A stretch of 9,502 nt of DNA. It comes from Bacillota bacterium (lineage in GTDB: Bacteria; Bacillota; Clostridia; Oscillospirales; Ruminococcaceae). This document shows, piece by piece, positions 1 to 6,180 of the stretch. Numbering within the stretch: position 1 is the stretch's first letter; each line of letters opens with the position of its first letter. The notes below the pieces were generated by a model. It had not been told where the DNA came from. It searched no databases and saw only the letters and a list, made by a program, of their open reading frames with translations. The DNA lies in assembly GCA_023395695.1 (NCBI GenBank), contig JAEWYJ010000121.1, positions 1 through 9,502 on the forward strand, read 5' to 3'. Both the position numbers and the translations under genes were made by a program.

Positions 1-2
1 CA

Positions 3-902
3 TCAATAGGTAAATATGCTTTGTTCGGCGGCGGCACTCCGGGGACAGGGTATTCTAATAATGTGGATGCATACAATGCATCATAGACGCAATCTATTCC
101 AGCGGCGCTAGGCGTTGCCAGATCGCAACTTGCTGCAGCAGCAGTTGGTAGCTACGCGCTTTTTGCGGGGGGCAAAATTTCAGGTTCTGGATATACAGGG
201 TCAGTCAATGCATATAACGCAGCGCTGACACAGTCCACCCCAACCTCCCTGCCCTCCAGAGGATTGATGGCCGCGACAACAGCGGGCAGCTATGCTTTGT
301 TTGGCGGCGGACAAACTGCGGCATATCAGGCGGGAGCGGATGCGTATAACGCCTCGCTCACACGATCAACACCTACAGCTTTAAGTAAGGCCAGATCGCA
401 ACTGGCTGCAGCGGCAGTTGGTGGCTACGCGCTTTTTGGGGGAGGCTCTGCTTCCGATCATCTGGACACGGTAGATGCGTATAATGCCTCGCTGACGCGC
501 TCAATACCTGCGACGTTGAGCGCCGCAAGAAATGACTTAGCCGCTACGGCGGTTGGAAATTATGCTTTGTTCGGAGGCGGCAGCCTGCCGTCTGGTTATT
601 CTGGCGCGGTTGATGCTTACGATGCAGCGCTAACCAGATCCACACCAACCGCACTGAGCCTGCCGCGCAGCGGACTTTTGGCAGTATCTTTTAGCGAGAT
701 AGCGTTGTTTGCTGGAGGATATAATTCCGGCTATCGTGATGCGGTGGATGTATACGACGCATCCTTGACGCGCTCTACCACCACGGCGTTGAGTGTTGCA
801 AGGTCTGGCCATGCTGCAACCATAGTAGGAGATTACGCATTGTTCGGCGGGGGTAACCCTGCTGCTGCCCGAGATGCAGTAGACGTCTACAAATATGATT
901 GA
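3..902 (+). CDS. Kelch-type repeat protein, phage tail/adhesin associated; 5' end missing, interrupted by an in-frame amber codon
   Basis: The reading frame enters from the left edge and is open to a TGA at 900-902, except for one TAG at 84-86. It encodes six full units and one half unit of 45-46 residues with the pattern G-x-YALFGGG ... VDAYNASLTRS-TPTALS-ARS-LAAA-V. This is the GG plus aromatic spacing of kelch beta-propeller blades, so the product probably folds as a propeller that binds a ligand or surface. Gene order (next come small phage proteins and an endolysin) suggests a tail-fibre or receptor-binding role; this is inference. After the amber codon the first possible start in frame is TTG at 264 or ATG at 267, neither with a convincing ribosome binding site and both in the middle of a blade, so I do not believe a separate gene starts there. 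The gene is either a fresh pseudogene, a truncated product, or read through. Confidence 0.7.
9..899 (+). repeat. Tandem coding repeats of 135-138 bp (kelch blades)
   Basis: Units begin at about 9, 147, 285, 420, 555, 693 and 828, each at the G-x-Y that opens a blade; the last is a partial unit that closes with VDVYKYD. Spacing is 45 or 46 codons throughout. At the DNA level most units are well diverged, but 120-163 and 393-436 match at 41 of 44 positions. Confidence 0.85.
84..86 (+). other. In-frame amber (TAG) at a conserved leucine codon
   Basis: The codon sits in YNAS-*-TQS, where the other blades have leucine (TTG, CTC, CTG, CTA). The blade at about 765 has TCC TTG ACG at the same place, so a single T-to-A change from TTG explains the stop. 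The frame is open for 816 bases after it. Confidence 0.85.
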
Positions 903-913
903 GGAGGGCTATT

Positions 914-1267
914 ATGTCAAAACTTTATAAACTTTGGAACAAAACTGATATTGTCAAAACCCGCATCGGGGAGCGCCTGACCCCGGAAGAGTGGATGCTC
1001 CGTCACCCGGAGGCTGAGTCAGCTTACCCCATCGTCTGCGCAGGCAGCATCAACGGCGATATCTCCGACTGTATGGAGGATATGCTGTTGCGCGCTGAGA
1101 TGGCGGGCTTTAGCACTGCGCTGACGCTGTCCGCCGAGACGGCACAGGCGATACTCGATGAGATCGAGGCGTGGGAAAACGAGAGAGCCGCACAGGCCGC
1201 CAGTACTGTCGGCGCAGAGGAGCGCATGGCCGCAGCACTCGAATACCAAAACATGATGGATTATTAA
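914..1267 (+). CDS. Small phage protein of unknown function, 117 aa
   Basis: ATG at 914 follows GAGGAGGG at 901-908, which gives ideal spacing and makes the in-frame TTG at 899 unlikely. The ribosome binding site overlaps the stop of the kelch gene, so the two are probably co-translated. The product (MSKLYKLWNK...) is soluble and acidic. It has a predicted helical C-terminal half rich in Ala and Glu (ILDEIEAWENERAAQAAS) and no membrane segment. Proteins opening with a similar KLYKLW stretch are common next to tail-fibre genes in Firmicutes phages (from memory, not searched). I do not recognise a function; a structural or tail-assembly accessory role is only a guess from position. Confidence 0.75.
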   Translation: MSKLYKLWNKTDIVKTRIGERLTPEEWMLRHPEAESAYPIVCAGSINGDISDCMEDMLLRAEMAGFSTALTLSAETAQAILDEIEAWENERAAQAASTVGAEERMAAALEYQNMMDY

Positions 1268-1279
1268 GGAGGGACAACC

Positions 1280-1534
1280 ATGTCGGCAGCAAACAAGGCG
1301 CTCTGCCTTAAAAACTACCCGCAAAAGTGGACGCTCGCTATGTTGGATGCGGCCTGCGCCAAAGGAAAAATTACCGAGGCAGAATATCAGGAGATCACCG
1401 GCGAACCCTACACCGGCGAACCCTACATACCGTCTGCGCGCGTGGCGGCGCTTGAGGCGCAGCTCTCGCAATCCGATGGTGCGGTTATCGAGCTTTACGA
1501 GATGATTCTGGCGTTGCAGGAAGGAGGGATATAA
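1280..1534 (+). CDS. XkdX-like small phage protein, 84 aa
   Basis: ATG at 1280 has AAGGAGGG at 1266-1273 and lies 12 bp after the previous stop. The segment WTLAMLDAACAKGKITEAEYQEITGE (residues about 17-42; key features are the K-G-K-I-T-x-x-E-Y-x-x-I-T-G-E end) matches the short XkdX family, named after the Bacillus PBSX gene and found between tail fibre and lysis genes. The C-terminal half, with ARVAALEAQLSQSDGAVIEL, looks like a short coiled coil, an addition to the usual roughly 40-residue family length. Function of the family is unknown. A GEPY-T-GEPY duplication lies just after the family motif. Confidence 0.75.
   Translation: MSAANKALCLKNYPQKWTLAMLDAACAKGKITEAEYQEITGEPYTGEPYIPSARVAALEAQLSQSDGAVIELYEMILALQEGGI
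1396..1426 (+). repeat. 15-bp tandem duplication inside the XkdX-like gene
   Basis: ACCGGCGAACCCTAC occurs at 1397-1411 and again, identically, at 1412-1426. It is in frame and adds five residues (TGEPY). Confidence 0.9.
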
Positions 1535-1535
1535 C

Positions 1536-1718
1536 ATGGTTATCAGCGCGATTGCACAGGCCTATTGGCGCAAGGTGAAGTCCGGTGAGCGCACCTATGA
1601 GAGCGTGCCGACCGCTAAGGCGGGCGAGGTGCTTATTCTCGCCAAAACCGATGTGGTCAACGGCGTGATTTCTGAGACGGATTTCTTTGACCTGATCGGC
1701 AGCGCCTACGAGGCTTAA
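1536..1718 (+). CDS. CD1375-like small phage protein, 60 aa
   Basis: ATG at 1536 lies one base after the previous stop, with AAGGAGGG at 1521-1528 inside the end of the upstream gene, so translation is coupled. Residues 5-28 (AIAQAYWRKVKSGERTYESVP) follow the pattern Y-x-x-x-V-x-x-G-x-x-T-x-x-x-V-P seen in the very short CD1375-type proteins of Firmicutes prophages; this match is from memory. The C-terminal part, VVNGVISETDFFDLIGSAYEA, recalls the G-x-I-(T/S)-x-x-(E/D)-(Y/F) end of XkdX proteins, so it could be a small merger of the two patterns. There is no membrane segment, so it is not a holin. Function unknown. Confidence 0.7.
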   Translation: MVISAIAQAYWRKVKSGERTYESVPTAKAGEVLILAKTDVVNGVISETDFFDLIGSAYEA

Positions 1719-1737
1719 CGTGTAAGGAGGGTTATTT

Positions 1738-2511
1738 TTGGTTCAGCTTATAGATATTTCCGAGCATAATGTCCGGCGCGCCGCGATTGACTGGCAGCGC
1801 GTAAAAGCCTCTGGCATCACCGGCGCGATAATCCGCATCGGCTGGGCGGGTTACGAGGGGCCTATTGCGGCCAATAACGCCCTCGATCCCAGCTTAGATG
1901 CCAGTATACGCGGTGCGCATGCCGCTGGGCTGAACGTGGGACTGTATGTTTACGCCTACACAAAAAATCCTGCAGCGGCTAAAATAGCGGCAGCAGAATG
2001 CGTCGAAATTGCCAAGCGCTACCCCGGCATGATCAACCTGCCGATTGCCTTTGATGTGGAAGAGACCAAGCTCCCCTGCCTGATCGCGCAGGGCCGCGAG
2101 GGGCTTACCGATACCGTCATTGCTTTTTTGGATGAAATTAATGCGGGCGGATATTACGGCGTTTGGTATACCTATACCGCATTTATTGTGCAGTACCTCA
2201 ATACGCAGAGGCTGCGCGCCTACGATCTTTGGATTGCCGATTATCGCAGCAACGAGGCGCTGATGCGCCAGCAGATTGGCCGCAGCGACTACGGTATGTG
2301 GCAATATATCGGCGATGCAGGCAGCTGCCCCGGTGTTACCGGCCCGTGCGACCGCAATTACTGCTATATAGATTATCCGGCAATCATCGCACAGCAGGGG
2401 CTTAATGGGCTGGCTCCGATCGTTGTCACGCCTGATTATAAGGCGCTGTATGCAGCGGCTAAAGTCAAAGCCGATAAATACGATCAAATCTGCGCCCTTA
2501 TTACACAGTGA
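1738..2511 (+). CDS. GH25 family lysozyme (phage endolysin), 257 aa
   Basis: A glycoside hydrolase family 25 muramidase, which cleaves the MurNAc-GlcNAc bond of peptidoglycan; as the last gene after the tail block it is most likely the endolysin that frees the progeny. Seen in the product: the N-terminal LIDISEHN with the family Asp (residue 6), the strand IIRIGW, GLYVYAYTKN, the acid pair in FDVEE (D106 and E108), YYGVWYTYTAF, DLWIADY and MWQYI (about 188-191). There is no signal peptide, so export would need a holin. After the catalytic domain a 30-residue helical tail (DYKALYAAAKVKADKYDQI) follows; no SH3 or LysM wall-binding domain is seen. The start is TTG at 1738, fixed by AAGGAGGG at 1724-1731; the product begins exactly at the family's N-terminal strand. 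Confidence 0.93.
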   Translation: MVQLIDISEHNVRRAAIDWQRVKASGITGAIIRIGWAGYEGPIAANNALDPSLDASIRGAHAAGLNVGLYVYAYTKNPAAAKIAAAECVEIAKRYPGMINLPIAFDVEETKLPCLIAQGREGLTDTVIAFLDEINAGGYYGVWYTYTAFIVQYLNTQRLRAYDLWIADYRSNEALMRQQIGRSDYGMWQYIGDAGSCPGVTGPCDRNYCYIDYPAIIAQQGLNGLAPIVVTPDYKALYAAAKVKADKYDQICALITQ

Positions 2512-2516
2512 GATAG

Positions 2517-2539
2517 GCGGCCAGATAACCTCTGGCCGC
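2517..2539 (+). other. Perfect 9-bp hairpin without a T-run, between lysozyme and methyltransferase
   Basis: GCGGCCAGA (2517-2525) and TCTGGCCGC (2531-2539) pair completely around the loop TAACC. It begins six bases after the lysozyme stop and is followed directly by AAGAAAGG, the ribosome binding site region of the next gene. With no T-run it is not a standard intrinsic terminator; it may protect the upstream RNA end or mark a processing site. Confidence 0.7.
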
Positions 2540-2551
2540 AAAGAAAGGAAC

Positions 2552-2572
2552 ATGAAAATTAGCGATGGATAG
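2552..2572 (+). other. Possible six-codon leader ORF overlapping the methyltransferase start
   Basis: ATG AAA ATT AGC GAT GGA TAG has a suitably spaced AAGGA (2545-2549) in front. Its last codons overlap the methyltransferase start as ATGGATAG, a classic stop-start overlap for translational coupling. It could equally be chance. Confidence 0.35.
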
Positions 2573-3320
2573 TTTCATACCAAGGATCGGCGGTAAACGC
2601 CTGCTCCGCAAGCAAATCTTAGCACGCTTTCCCGAGGATATCACGCGATACATTGAGCCATTCGGTGGCGCGGGCTGGATCTTGTTTTCGCGAGATCGGC
2701 ATGCCCCTGAAGAAATTTTTAATGATATCGATGGGGAATTGATTAACCTATTCCGCTGCATTAAGCATCACTGCGGCGAGCTGCAAGCGCAGATGCAATG
2801 GATGCTTAACTCTCGTGAGGTGTTTGAGGATGCCTTAGCGCTCAAATCCAGTCGCGGGCTTACCGATATCCAGCGTGCCGCGCTGTACTTCATCGTTTCC
2901 AAGGAAAGCTACGGCGCGGATGGCCGCTCTTATGGAGCATCAGCTAAAAATCTTGAGCGTGTTACGGCATACTTTTCTAAGATATCACACCGGCTTCAGT
3001 CGGTAAAAATAGAGCGGCGTGGCTACGCCGATATCATCAGGATTTATGATAAAGAGGGGGCGTTAAGCTACCTTGATCCGCCCTACCACGGCACCGAGGG
3101 ATACTACGATAATCCTTTTTCAGAGCAGGATCACATACAGCTTTGCGGCTTGCTTAAGGCAGCCAAGGGGCGGATTATCCTCTCTTACAACGATGATGAT
3201 TTTATCCGTGAGCTATATCGGGATTTCCACATCGAGTGCATAGAGAGAGCCTCAAATCTGGTCGCGCGGTATGCCAATGCAGAACGCCGATATCACGAGC
3301 TGTTAATTAGTAATTTTTAG
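2565..3320 (+). CDS. D12-class (Dam-type) adenine-specific DNA methyltransferase, orphan phage enzyme, 251 aa
   Basis: Transfers a methyl group from SAM to adenine N6 in DNA. Motifs seen: IGGK (8-11), the SAM-binding EPFGGAG (31-37), NDIDGELINLFR (53-64), the catalytic DPPY (171-174) and SYNDDDF (207-213), in the order and spacing of the D12 class; the length is normal. No restriction enzyme lies beside it, so it is an orphan enzyme, probably guarding phage DNA from host restriction or altering gene expression; its target sequence cannot be read from this window. The MDSFI opening is the usual N-terminus of phage members. Its AAAGAAAGGA ribosome binding site (2540-2549) is 15 bases from ATG 2565 but well placed for ATG 2552, which opens a six-codon frame (MKISDG) ending TAG at 2570-2572, so translation may be by re-initiation. 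Confidence 0.93.
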   Translation: MDSFIPRIGGKRLLRKQILARFPEDITRYIEPFGGAGWILFSRDRHAPEEIFNDIDGELINLFRCIKHHCGELQAQMQWMLNSREVFEDALALKSSRGLTDIQRAALYFIVSKESYGADGRSYGASAKNLERVTAYFSKISHRLQSVKIERRGYADIIRIYDKEGALSYLDPPYHGTEGYYDNPFSEQDHIQLCGLLKAAKGRIILSYNDDDFIRELYRDFHIECIERASNLVARYANAERRYHELLISNF

Positions 3321-3343
3321 CATAGCAGTCATATTTTTTTAAG

Positions 3344-3368
3344 GCATAAATAACTTATTTAGTTATGC
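3344..3368 (+). promoter_or_regulatory. Imperfect 25-bp palindrome, candidate operator
   Basis: The outer arms GCATAA and TTATGC are perfect and the inner TAA/TTA and central T/A also pair, so 10 of 12 positions per arm are symmetric about 3356. It overlaps the place expected for the -35 box of the small regulator gene that follows, which is the usual layout for autorepression by a Cro/C1-type protein. Binding is inferred. Confidence 0.5.
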
Positions 3369-3384
3369 GCTAACAAAATATGAT
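3355..3384 (+). promoter_or_regulatory. Weak candidate promoter for the small regulator
   Basis: TATGAT at 3379-3384 is a good -10 box; TTATTT at 3355-3360 with an 18-bp spacer is a poor -35 box. The AT-rich leader and the distance of 47 bases to the start codon fit a promoter here. Confidence 0.4.
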
Positions 3385-3402
3385 TGAGTGTATCTAGTCG
3401 TG

Positions 3403-3427
3403 TTACCCTTTACCACAGGAGGGGTAA
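3403..3427 (+). promoter_or_regulatory. Hairpin burying the ribosome binding site of the small regulator
   Basis: TTACCC (3403-3408) pairs with GGGTAA (3422-3427), and T3409-T3411 extend the stem by one A-U and two G-U pairs over a 7-base loop. The stem takes up most of AGGAGGGG (3417-3424), so folding would lower translation of the gene at 3432. Confidence 0.45.
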
Positions 3428-3431
3428 TAAT

Positions 3432-3650
3432 ATGGTTAGAATACATTTATCAAGGCTGCTCGGCGAGCAGCGCATGAAGCAAAAGGAGCTCGCAGATCTT
3501 ACGGGGATACGCCCCTCGACCATTAACGAGATGTATCATGAGCTGGTTGAGCGGATTAATTTGGATCACTTGGATCGTATCTGTGAGGTACTTGAGTGCT
3601 CTGTCGCCGATATCTTGGAGTATGTCCCAAATAAGCACAGCAAGCCCTAA
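3432..3650 (+). CDS. Small Cro/C1-type helix-turn-helix transcriptional regulator, 72 aa
   Basis: A single-domain DNA-binding protein. The helix-turn-helix covers about residues 17-36 (QKELADLTGIRPSTINEMYH), with the family's L-A-x-x-T-G-I-x-x-S-T-I core, and the C-terminal ICEVLECSVADILEYVP closes the five-helix fold as in YozG/HTH_26-type proteins. ATG at 3432 is chosen because AGGAGGGG lies at 3417-3424; an in-frame TTG at 3384 exists but overlaps the -10-like box. It stands alone after the methyltransferase with its own leader, palindrome and hairpin, so it is likely to control itself or the neighbouring late-region genes. It is too small to be a CI-type repressor with a dimerisation or cleavage domain. 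Targets unknown. Confidence 0.85.
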   Translation: MVRIHLSRLLGEQRMKQKELADLTGIRPSTINEMYHELVERINLDHLDRICEVLECSVADILEYVPNKHSKP

Positions 3651-3695
3651 AAAAAGAGAGGGCCGCAGGAGTTTTTCACGCCCCCGCCGCCCTCT
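3649..3695 (-). terminator. Intrinsic terminator oriented on the minus strand, overlapping the regulator's stop
   Basis: Read on the minus strand, AGAGGGC (3695-3689) pairs with GCCCTCT (3663-3657); after one mismatch the stem continues for about seven more pairs including two G-U, and the 3' arm is followed by CTTTTTTTAG. On the + strand the same hairpin is weaker (A-C mismatches) and has no T-run after it, but it may still slow transcription leaving the prophage. Confidence 0.6.
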
Positions 3696-3710
3696 GAATT
3701 ACTTCAATTC

Positions 3711-3742
3711 TTTTGCCAAATATCTTGATAATTTTTGCCAAA
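3711..3742 (+). repeat. Pair of TTTTGCCAAA direct repeats 22 bp apart
   Basis: TTTTGCCAAA occurs at 3711-3720 and 3733-3742, two helical turns apart. The second copy sits in a larger near-palindrome (TTTTTGCCAAAAA). They lie in the gene-free prophage/host boundary and could be protein-binding sites, for example recombinase arm or core sites. The rest of 3696-3853 shows no gene or RNA that I recognise. Confidence 0.5.
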
Positions 3743-3853
3743 AATTTTGCGCGCTTACATTTATGTCGATATCGCGAAGTTGATGTATGGTGGGAATTTT
3801 CTGCGCAATAGTGTCTTTTCAGTAAATTGCCTAAAAAAACTACCGGCGTCCTG

Positions 3854-3882
3854 TTGCATGTGGAAAGAGATTGCGATATAAT
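3854..3882 (+). promoter_or_regulatory. Sigma-A promoter of the nfnAB operon
   Basis: TTGCAT (3854-3859), a 17-bp spacer, and a perfect TATAAT (3877-3882). Transcription would begin near 3889, leaving a leader of about 45 bases before the GTG start of nfnA. Confidence 0.8.
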
Positions 3883-3933
3883 ACATTACATTGGCTCGAC
3901 TAGAGGCTGATTATTAAGAAATGGAGTGAGAGT

Positions 3934-4785
3934 GTGAACCGTATTACGGAAAAGAGAAACCTCAGCAGCGCCGTAATGCTGATGAAGGTGGATGCGCCTG
4001 ATATTGCCAAGCGTGTCAAGGCCGGACAATTTATCATTCTGCGCGTTGATGAAAGAGGCGAGCGCATTCCGCTGACTGTTGCGGATGCCGACCCGGCTAC
4101 CGGTGAGGTTACAATTATGTTCCAGGTCGCGGGCGCGACGACCCGCCTGCTGTCCATGAAGGAAGAGGGCGACTATCTTGCCGATTTTGTCGGGCCGCTC
4201 GGTGTGCCCACCCATTATGACGGCGCTACCAGAGCCTGCGTTGTCGGCGGCGGCGTTGGCTGCGCAATTGCGTACCCGCAGGCCAAGGCGCTGCACACGC
4301 TGGGTATTCCGGTCGACGTTATCGCCGGCTTTAAAAACAAAGACGTCGTCATGCTGGAGGACGAATTTAAGGCCGCCTGCGACAATCTTTATGTCACAAC
4401 CGACGACGGCAGCTATGGCATCCACGGCTTTGTCACCAACCAGCTTGAAGCGCTGATTAACGAAGGCAAGGGCTATGACCTTGTTATTGCCATCGGCCCG
4501 ATTCCGATGATGAAGTTCGTCTCCAAGGTGACCGAAAAATATGGCATTAAGACCATTGTTTCGCTTAATCCGGTCATGATTGACGGCACCGGCATGTGCG
4601 GCGGATGTCGTGTGACGGTTGGCGGCGAGACCAAGTTTGCCTGTGTCGACGGCCCCGACTTTGACGGGCACCTTGTCGACTATGACGGACTGATGAACCG
4701 CAACAGCTTCTATAAGGCTGTGGAGCAGGAGCATGACGCGCATGTCTGCCGCATGGGCTTAAACGGAGGACACTGCAATGGCTAA
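3934..4785 (+). CDS. nfnA: NfnA-type small subunit: sulfide dehydrogenase / NADH-dependent ferredoxin:NADP+ oxidoreductase, FAD/NAD and [2Fe-2S] subunit, 283 aa
   Basis: Belongs to the dihydroorotate dehydrogenase electron-transfer (PyrK-like) family also named SudB. Paired with the next gene it matches NfnAB, the cytoplasmic complex that couples NADH and reduced ferredoxin to NADP+ reduction by flavin-based electron bifurcation. Seen: GQFIILRVDERGERIPLTVAD (FAD domain, 31-51), GATTRLL, DFVGPLG (84-90), the NAD-binding VVGGGVGCA (103-111), AIGPIPMM (186-193) and a C-terminal iron-sulfur site (MCGGCR, 221-226, and FACVDGPDFDGHLVD with C237). Length is normal. The start is GTG at 3934 after GGAG at 3923-3926; the MNRI-x-EKR opening fits the family. 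Older annotation would call it SudB, or ferredoxin-NADP reductase subunit alpha. Confidence 0.92.
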   Translation: MNRITEKRNLSSAVMLMKVDAPDIAKRVKAGQFIILRVDERGERIPLTVADADPATGEVTIMFQVAGATTRLLSMKEEGDYLADFVGPLGVPTHYDGATRACVVGGGVGCAIAYPQAKALHTLGIPVDVIAGFKNKDVVMLEDEFKAACDNLYVTTDDGSYGIHGFVTNQLEALINEGKGYDLVIAIGPIPMMKFVSKVTEKYGIKTIVSLNPVMIDGTGMCGGCRVTVGGETKFACVDGPDFDGHLVDYDGLMNRNSFYKAVEQEHDAHVCRMGLNGGHCNG

Positions 4786-6163
4786 TATGATTGCGACCAA
4801 AACGCCCATGCCGGAGCAGGATCCGAATGTGCGTAATAAGAACTTTTTAGAGGTTGCCCTTGGCTACACGTCCGAAATGGCGGTTGATGAGGCTAAGCGC
4901 TGCCTGAACTGTAAGCATAAGCCCTGCGTGGCCGGATGTCCGGTCAATGTGCGCATCCCCGAGTTCCTGTTAAAGGTCTCCGAGGGAGATTTTGAGGAAG
5001 CGTACCGCATTATCCTCTCCACCAACTGCCTGCCTGCCGTAAGCGGCCGTGTTTGCCCGCAGGAAACGCAGTGCGAAGAGCGTTGCGTGCGTGGCATTAA
5101 GGGCGAGCCGGTCGGCATTGGCCGCATTGAGCGCTTTGTCGCAGACTATGCGCGTGAGCACAACTTCTCGGTCGGTGAGCGCCCCGCTCCCAACGGGCAC
5201 AAGGTGGCCATTGTCGGCTCTGGCCCTGCGGGCCTTTCCTGCGCGGGCGACCTGATCGCCAAGGGCTACGACGTCACCATTTACGAGGCGCTGCATGTGG
5301 CGGGCGGCGTGCTTTCTTACGGCATTCCGGAGTTCCGTCTGCCTAAGGCGATTGTTAAAAAGGAAGTCGACAACCTGATTGAACTGGGCGTCGACCTTAA
5401 AACCAACTACATTGTCGGGCGTACCATCTCGGTTGACGAGCTGTTTGAGGGCGGCTTTGAAGCGGTCTTCATCGGTTCGGGCGCGGGCCTGCCCAGCTTT
5501 ATGAACATTCCGGGCGAGAACCTGCTGGGCGTTTACTCGGCCAACGAGTATCTAACCAGAACCAACCTGATGAAGGCGTACCTCGAAGACTATATGACCC
5601 CGATTTTCCACGGTAATTCGGTCGCCGTCGTCGGCGGCGGCAACGTGGCAATGGACGCCGCGCGCTGCGCCAAGCGTCTTGGGGCCGAGAATGTTTACAT
5701 CGTTTATCGCCGCGGTGCGGAGGAACTGCCCGCCAGAGCGGAGGAAGTCCACCATGCCAAGGAAGAGGGCATCATTTTCAAGCTGCTCAATAACCCCGTA
5801 CAGATTCTCGGTGACGAGAAGGGCCGTGTCACCGGTATTGAGTGCGTTGAGATGACGCTTGGCGAGCCGGACGCTTCCGGTCGCCGCCGCCCGATTGAAA
5901 AAGAAGGTTCGAACTTTGTTATCGACGTTGATACCGTCATTATGTCGATCGGCACCTCGCCCAACCCGCTGATTAAGAATACCACCCCCGGCATCGAGGT
6001 TAACCGCAAGGGCTGCCTCGTCTGCACCGAGGACATGGCGACCACCCGCGCGGGTGTGTACGCCGGCGGCGACGCTGTTACCGGTGCGGCCACCGTTATT
6101 CTGGCGATGGGCGCAGGCAAGATTGCCGCCGACTCTATCGACAAGTATATCATGAGCAAATAG
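4778..6163 (+). CDS. nfnB: NfnB-type large subunit (glutamate synthase small-subunit-like FAD protein with two [4Fe-4S] sites), 461 aa
   Basis: Overlaps nfnA by 8 bp, with GGAGGA at 4765-4770 inside nfnA, so both subunits are made together. N-terminal ferredoxin-like part: C42, C45, C50, C54 in RCLNCKHKPCVAGCP, then C84, C93, C99, C103. FAD-binding VGSGPAGLSCAG lies near residue 146, GGVLSYGIPEFRLP near 176, the NADP-type Rossmann motif VVGGGNVAMDAAR near 283, the YRR pair after it, and the closing GGD near 430. This is the layout of NfnB and of GltA/GltD-type NADPH subunits. No glutamate synthase large subunit lies nearby and the partner is NfnA-like, so NfnB is preferred over glutamate synthase. 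It holds the bifurcating FAD in characterised NfnB enzymes; this is known of the family and not shown here. Confidence 0.93.
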   Translation: MANMIATKTPMPEQDPNVRNKNFLEVALGYTSEMAVDEAKRCLNCKHKPCVAGCPVNVRIPEFLLKVSEGDFEEAYRIILSTNCLPAVSGRVCPQETQCEERCVRGIKGEPVGIGRIERFVADYAREHNFSVGERPAPNGHKVAIVGSGPAGLSCAGDLIAKGYDVTIYEALHVAGGVLSYGIPEFRLPKAIVKKEVDNLIELGVDLKTNYIVGRTISVDELFEGGFEAVFIGSGAGLPSFMNIPGENLLGVYSANEYLTRTNLMKAYLEDYMTPIFHGNSVAVVGGGNVAMDAARCAKRLGAENVYIVYRRGAEELPARAEEVHHAKEEGIIFKLLNNPVQILGDEKGRVTGIECVEMTLGEPDASGRRRPIEKEGSNFVIDVDTVIMSIGTSPNPLIKNTTPGIEVNRKGCLVCTEDMATTRAGVYAGGDAVTGAATVILAMGAGKIAADSIDKYIMSK

Positions 6164-6180
6164 TATCCAAAACGTTTATA

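Noticed and set aside
264..902. A separate 212-aa gene starting at TTG 264 or ATG 267
   Set aside because: The start lies mid-blade and without a ribosome binding site, and the repeat reading frame continues unbroken to its left, through the amber codon.
1..902. CRISPR-like array, because of regular repeats
   Set aside because: The 135-138 bp period is in frame, the repeats are degenerate at DNA level and conserved at protein level.
1019..1537. Minus-strand ORFs opposite the small phage genes (172 aa) and the lysozyme (219 aa at 1894-2553)
   Set aside because: Antisense to genes with strong ribosome binding sites and recognisable products; no starts with ribosome binding sites.
1..3320. Phage using TAG as a sense codon (alternative code)
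   Set aside because: Only one in-frame TAG is seen; the methyltransferase itself ends in TAG at 3318-3320, and the host nfnB gene also ends in TAG.
3886..4743. 285-codon minus-strand ORF opposite nfnA
   Set aside because: It is a shadow of a well-supported conserved gene; no ribosome binding site and His/Asn/Val-rich composition typical of antisense frames.
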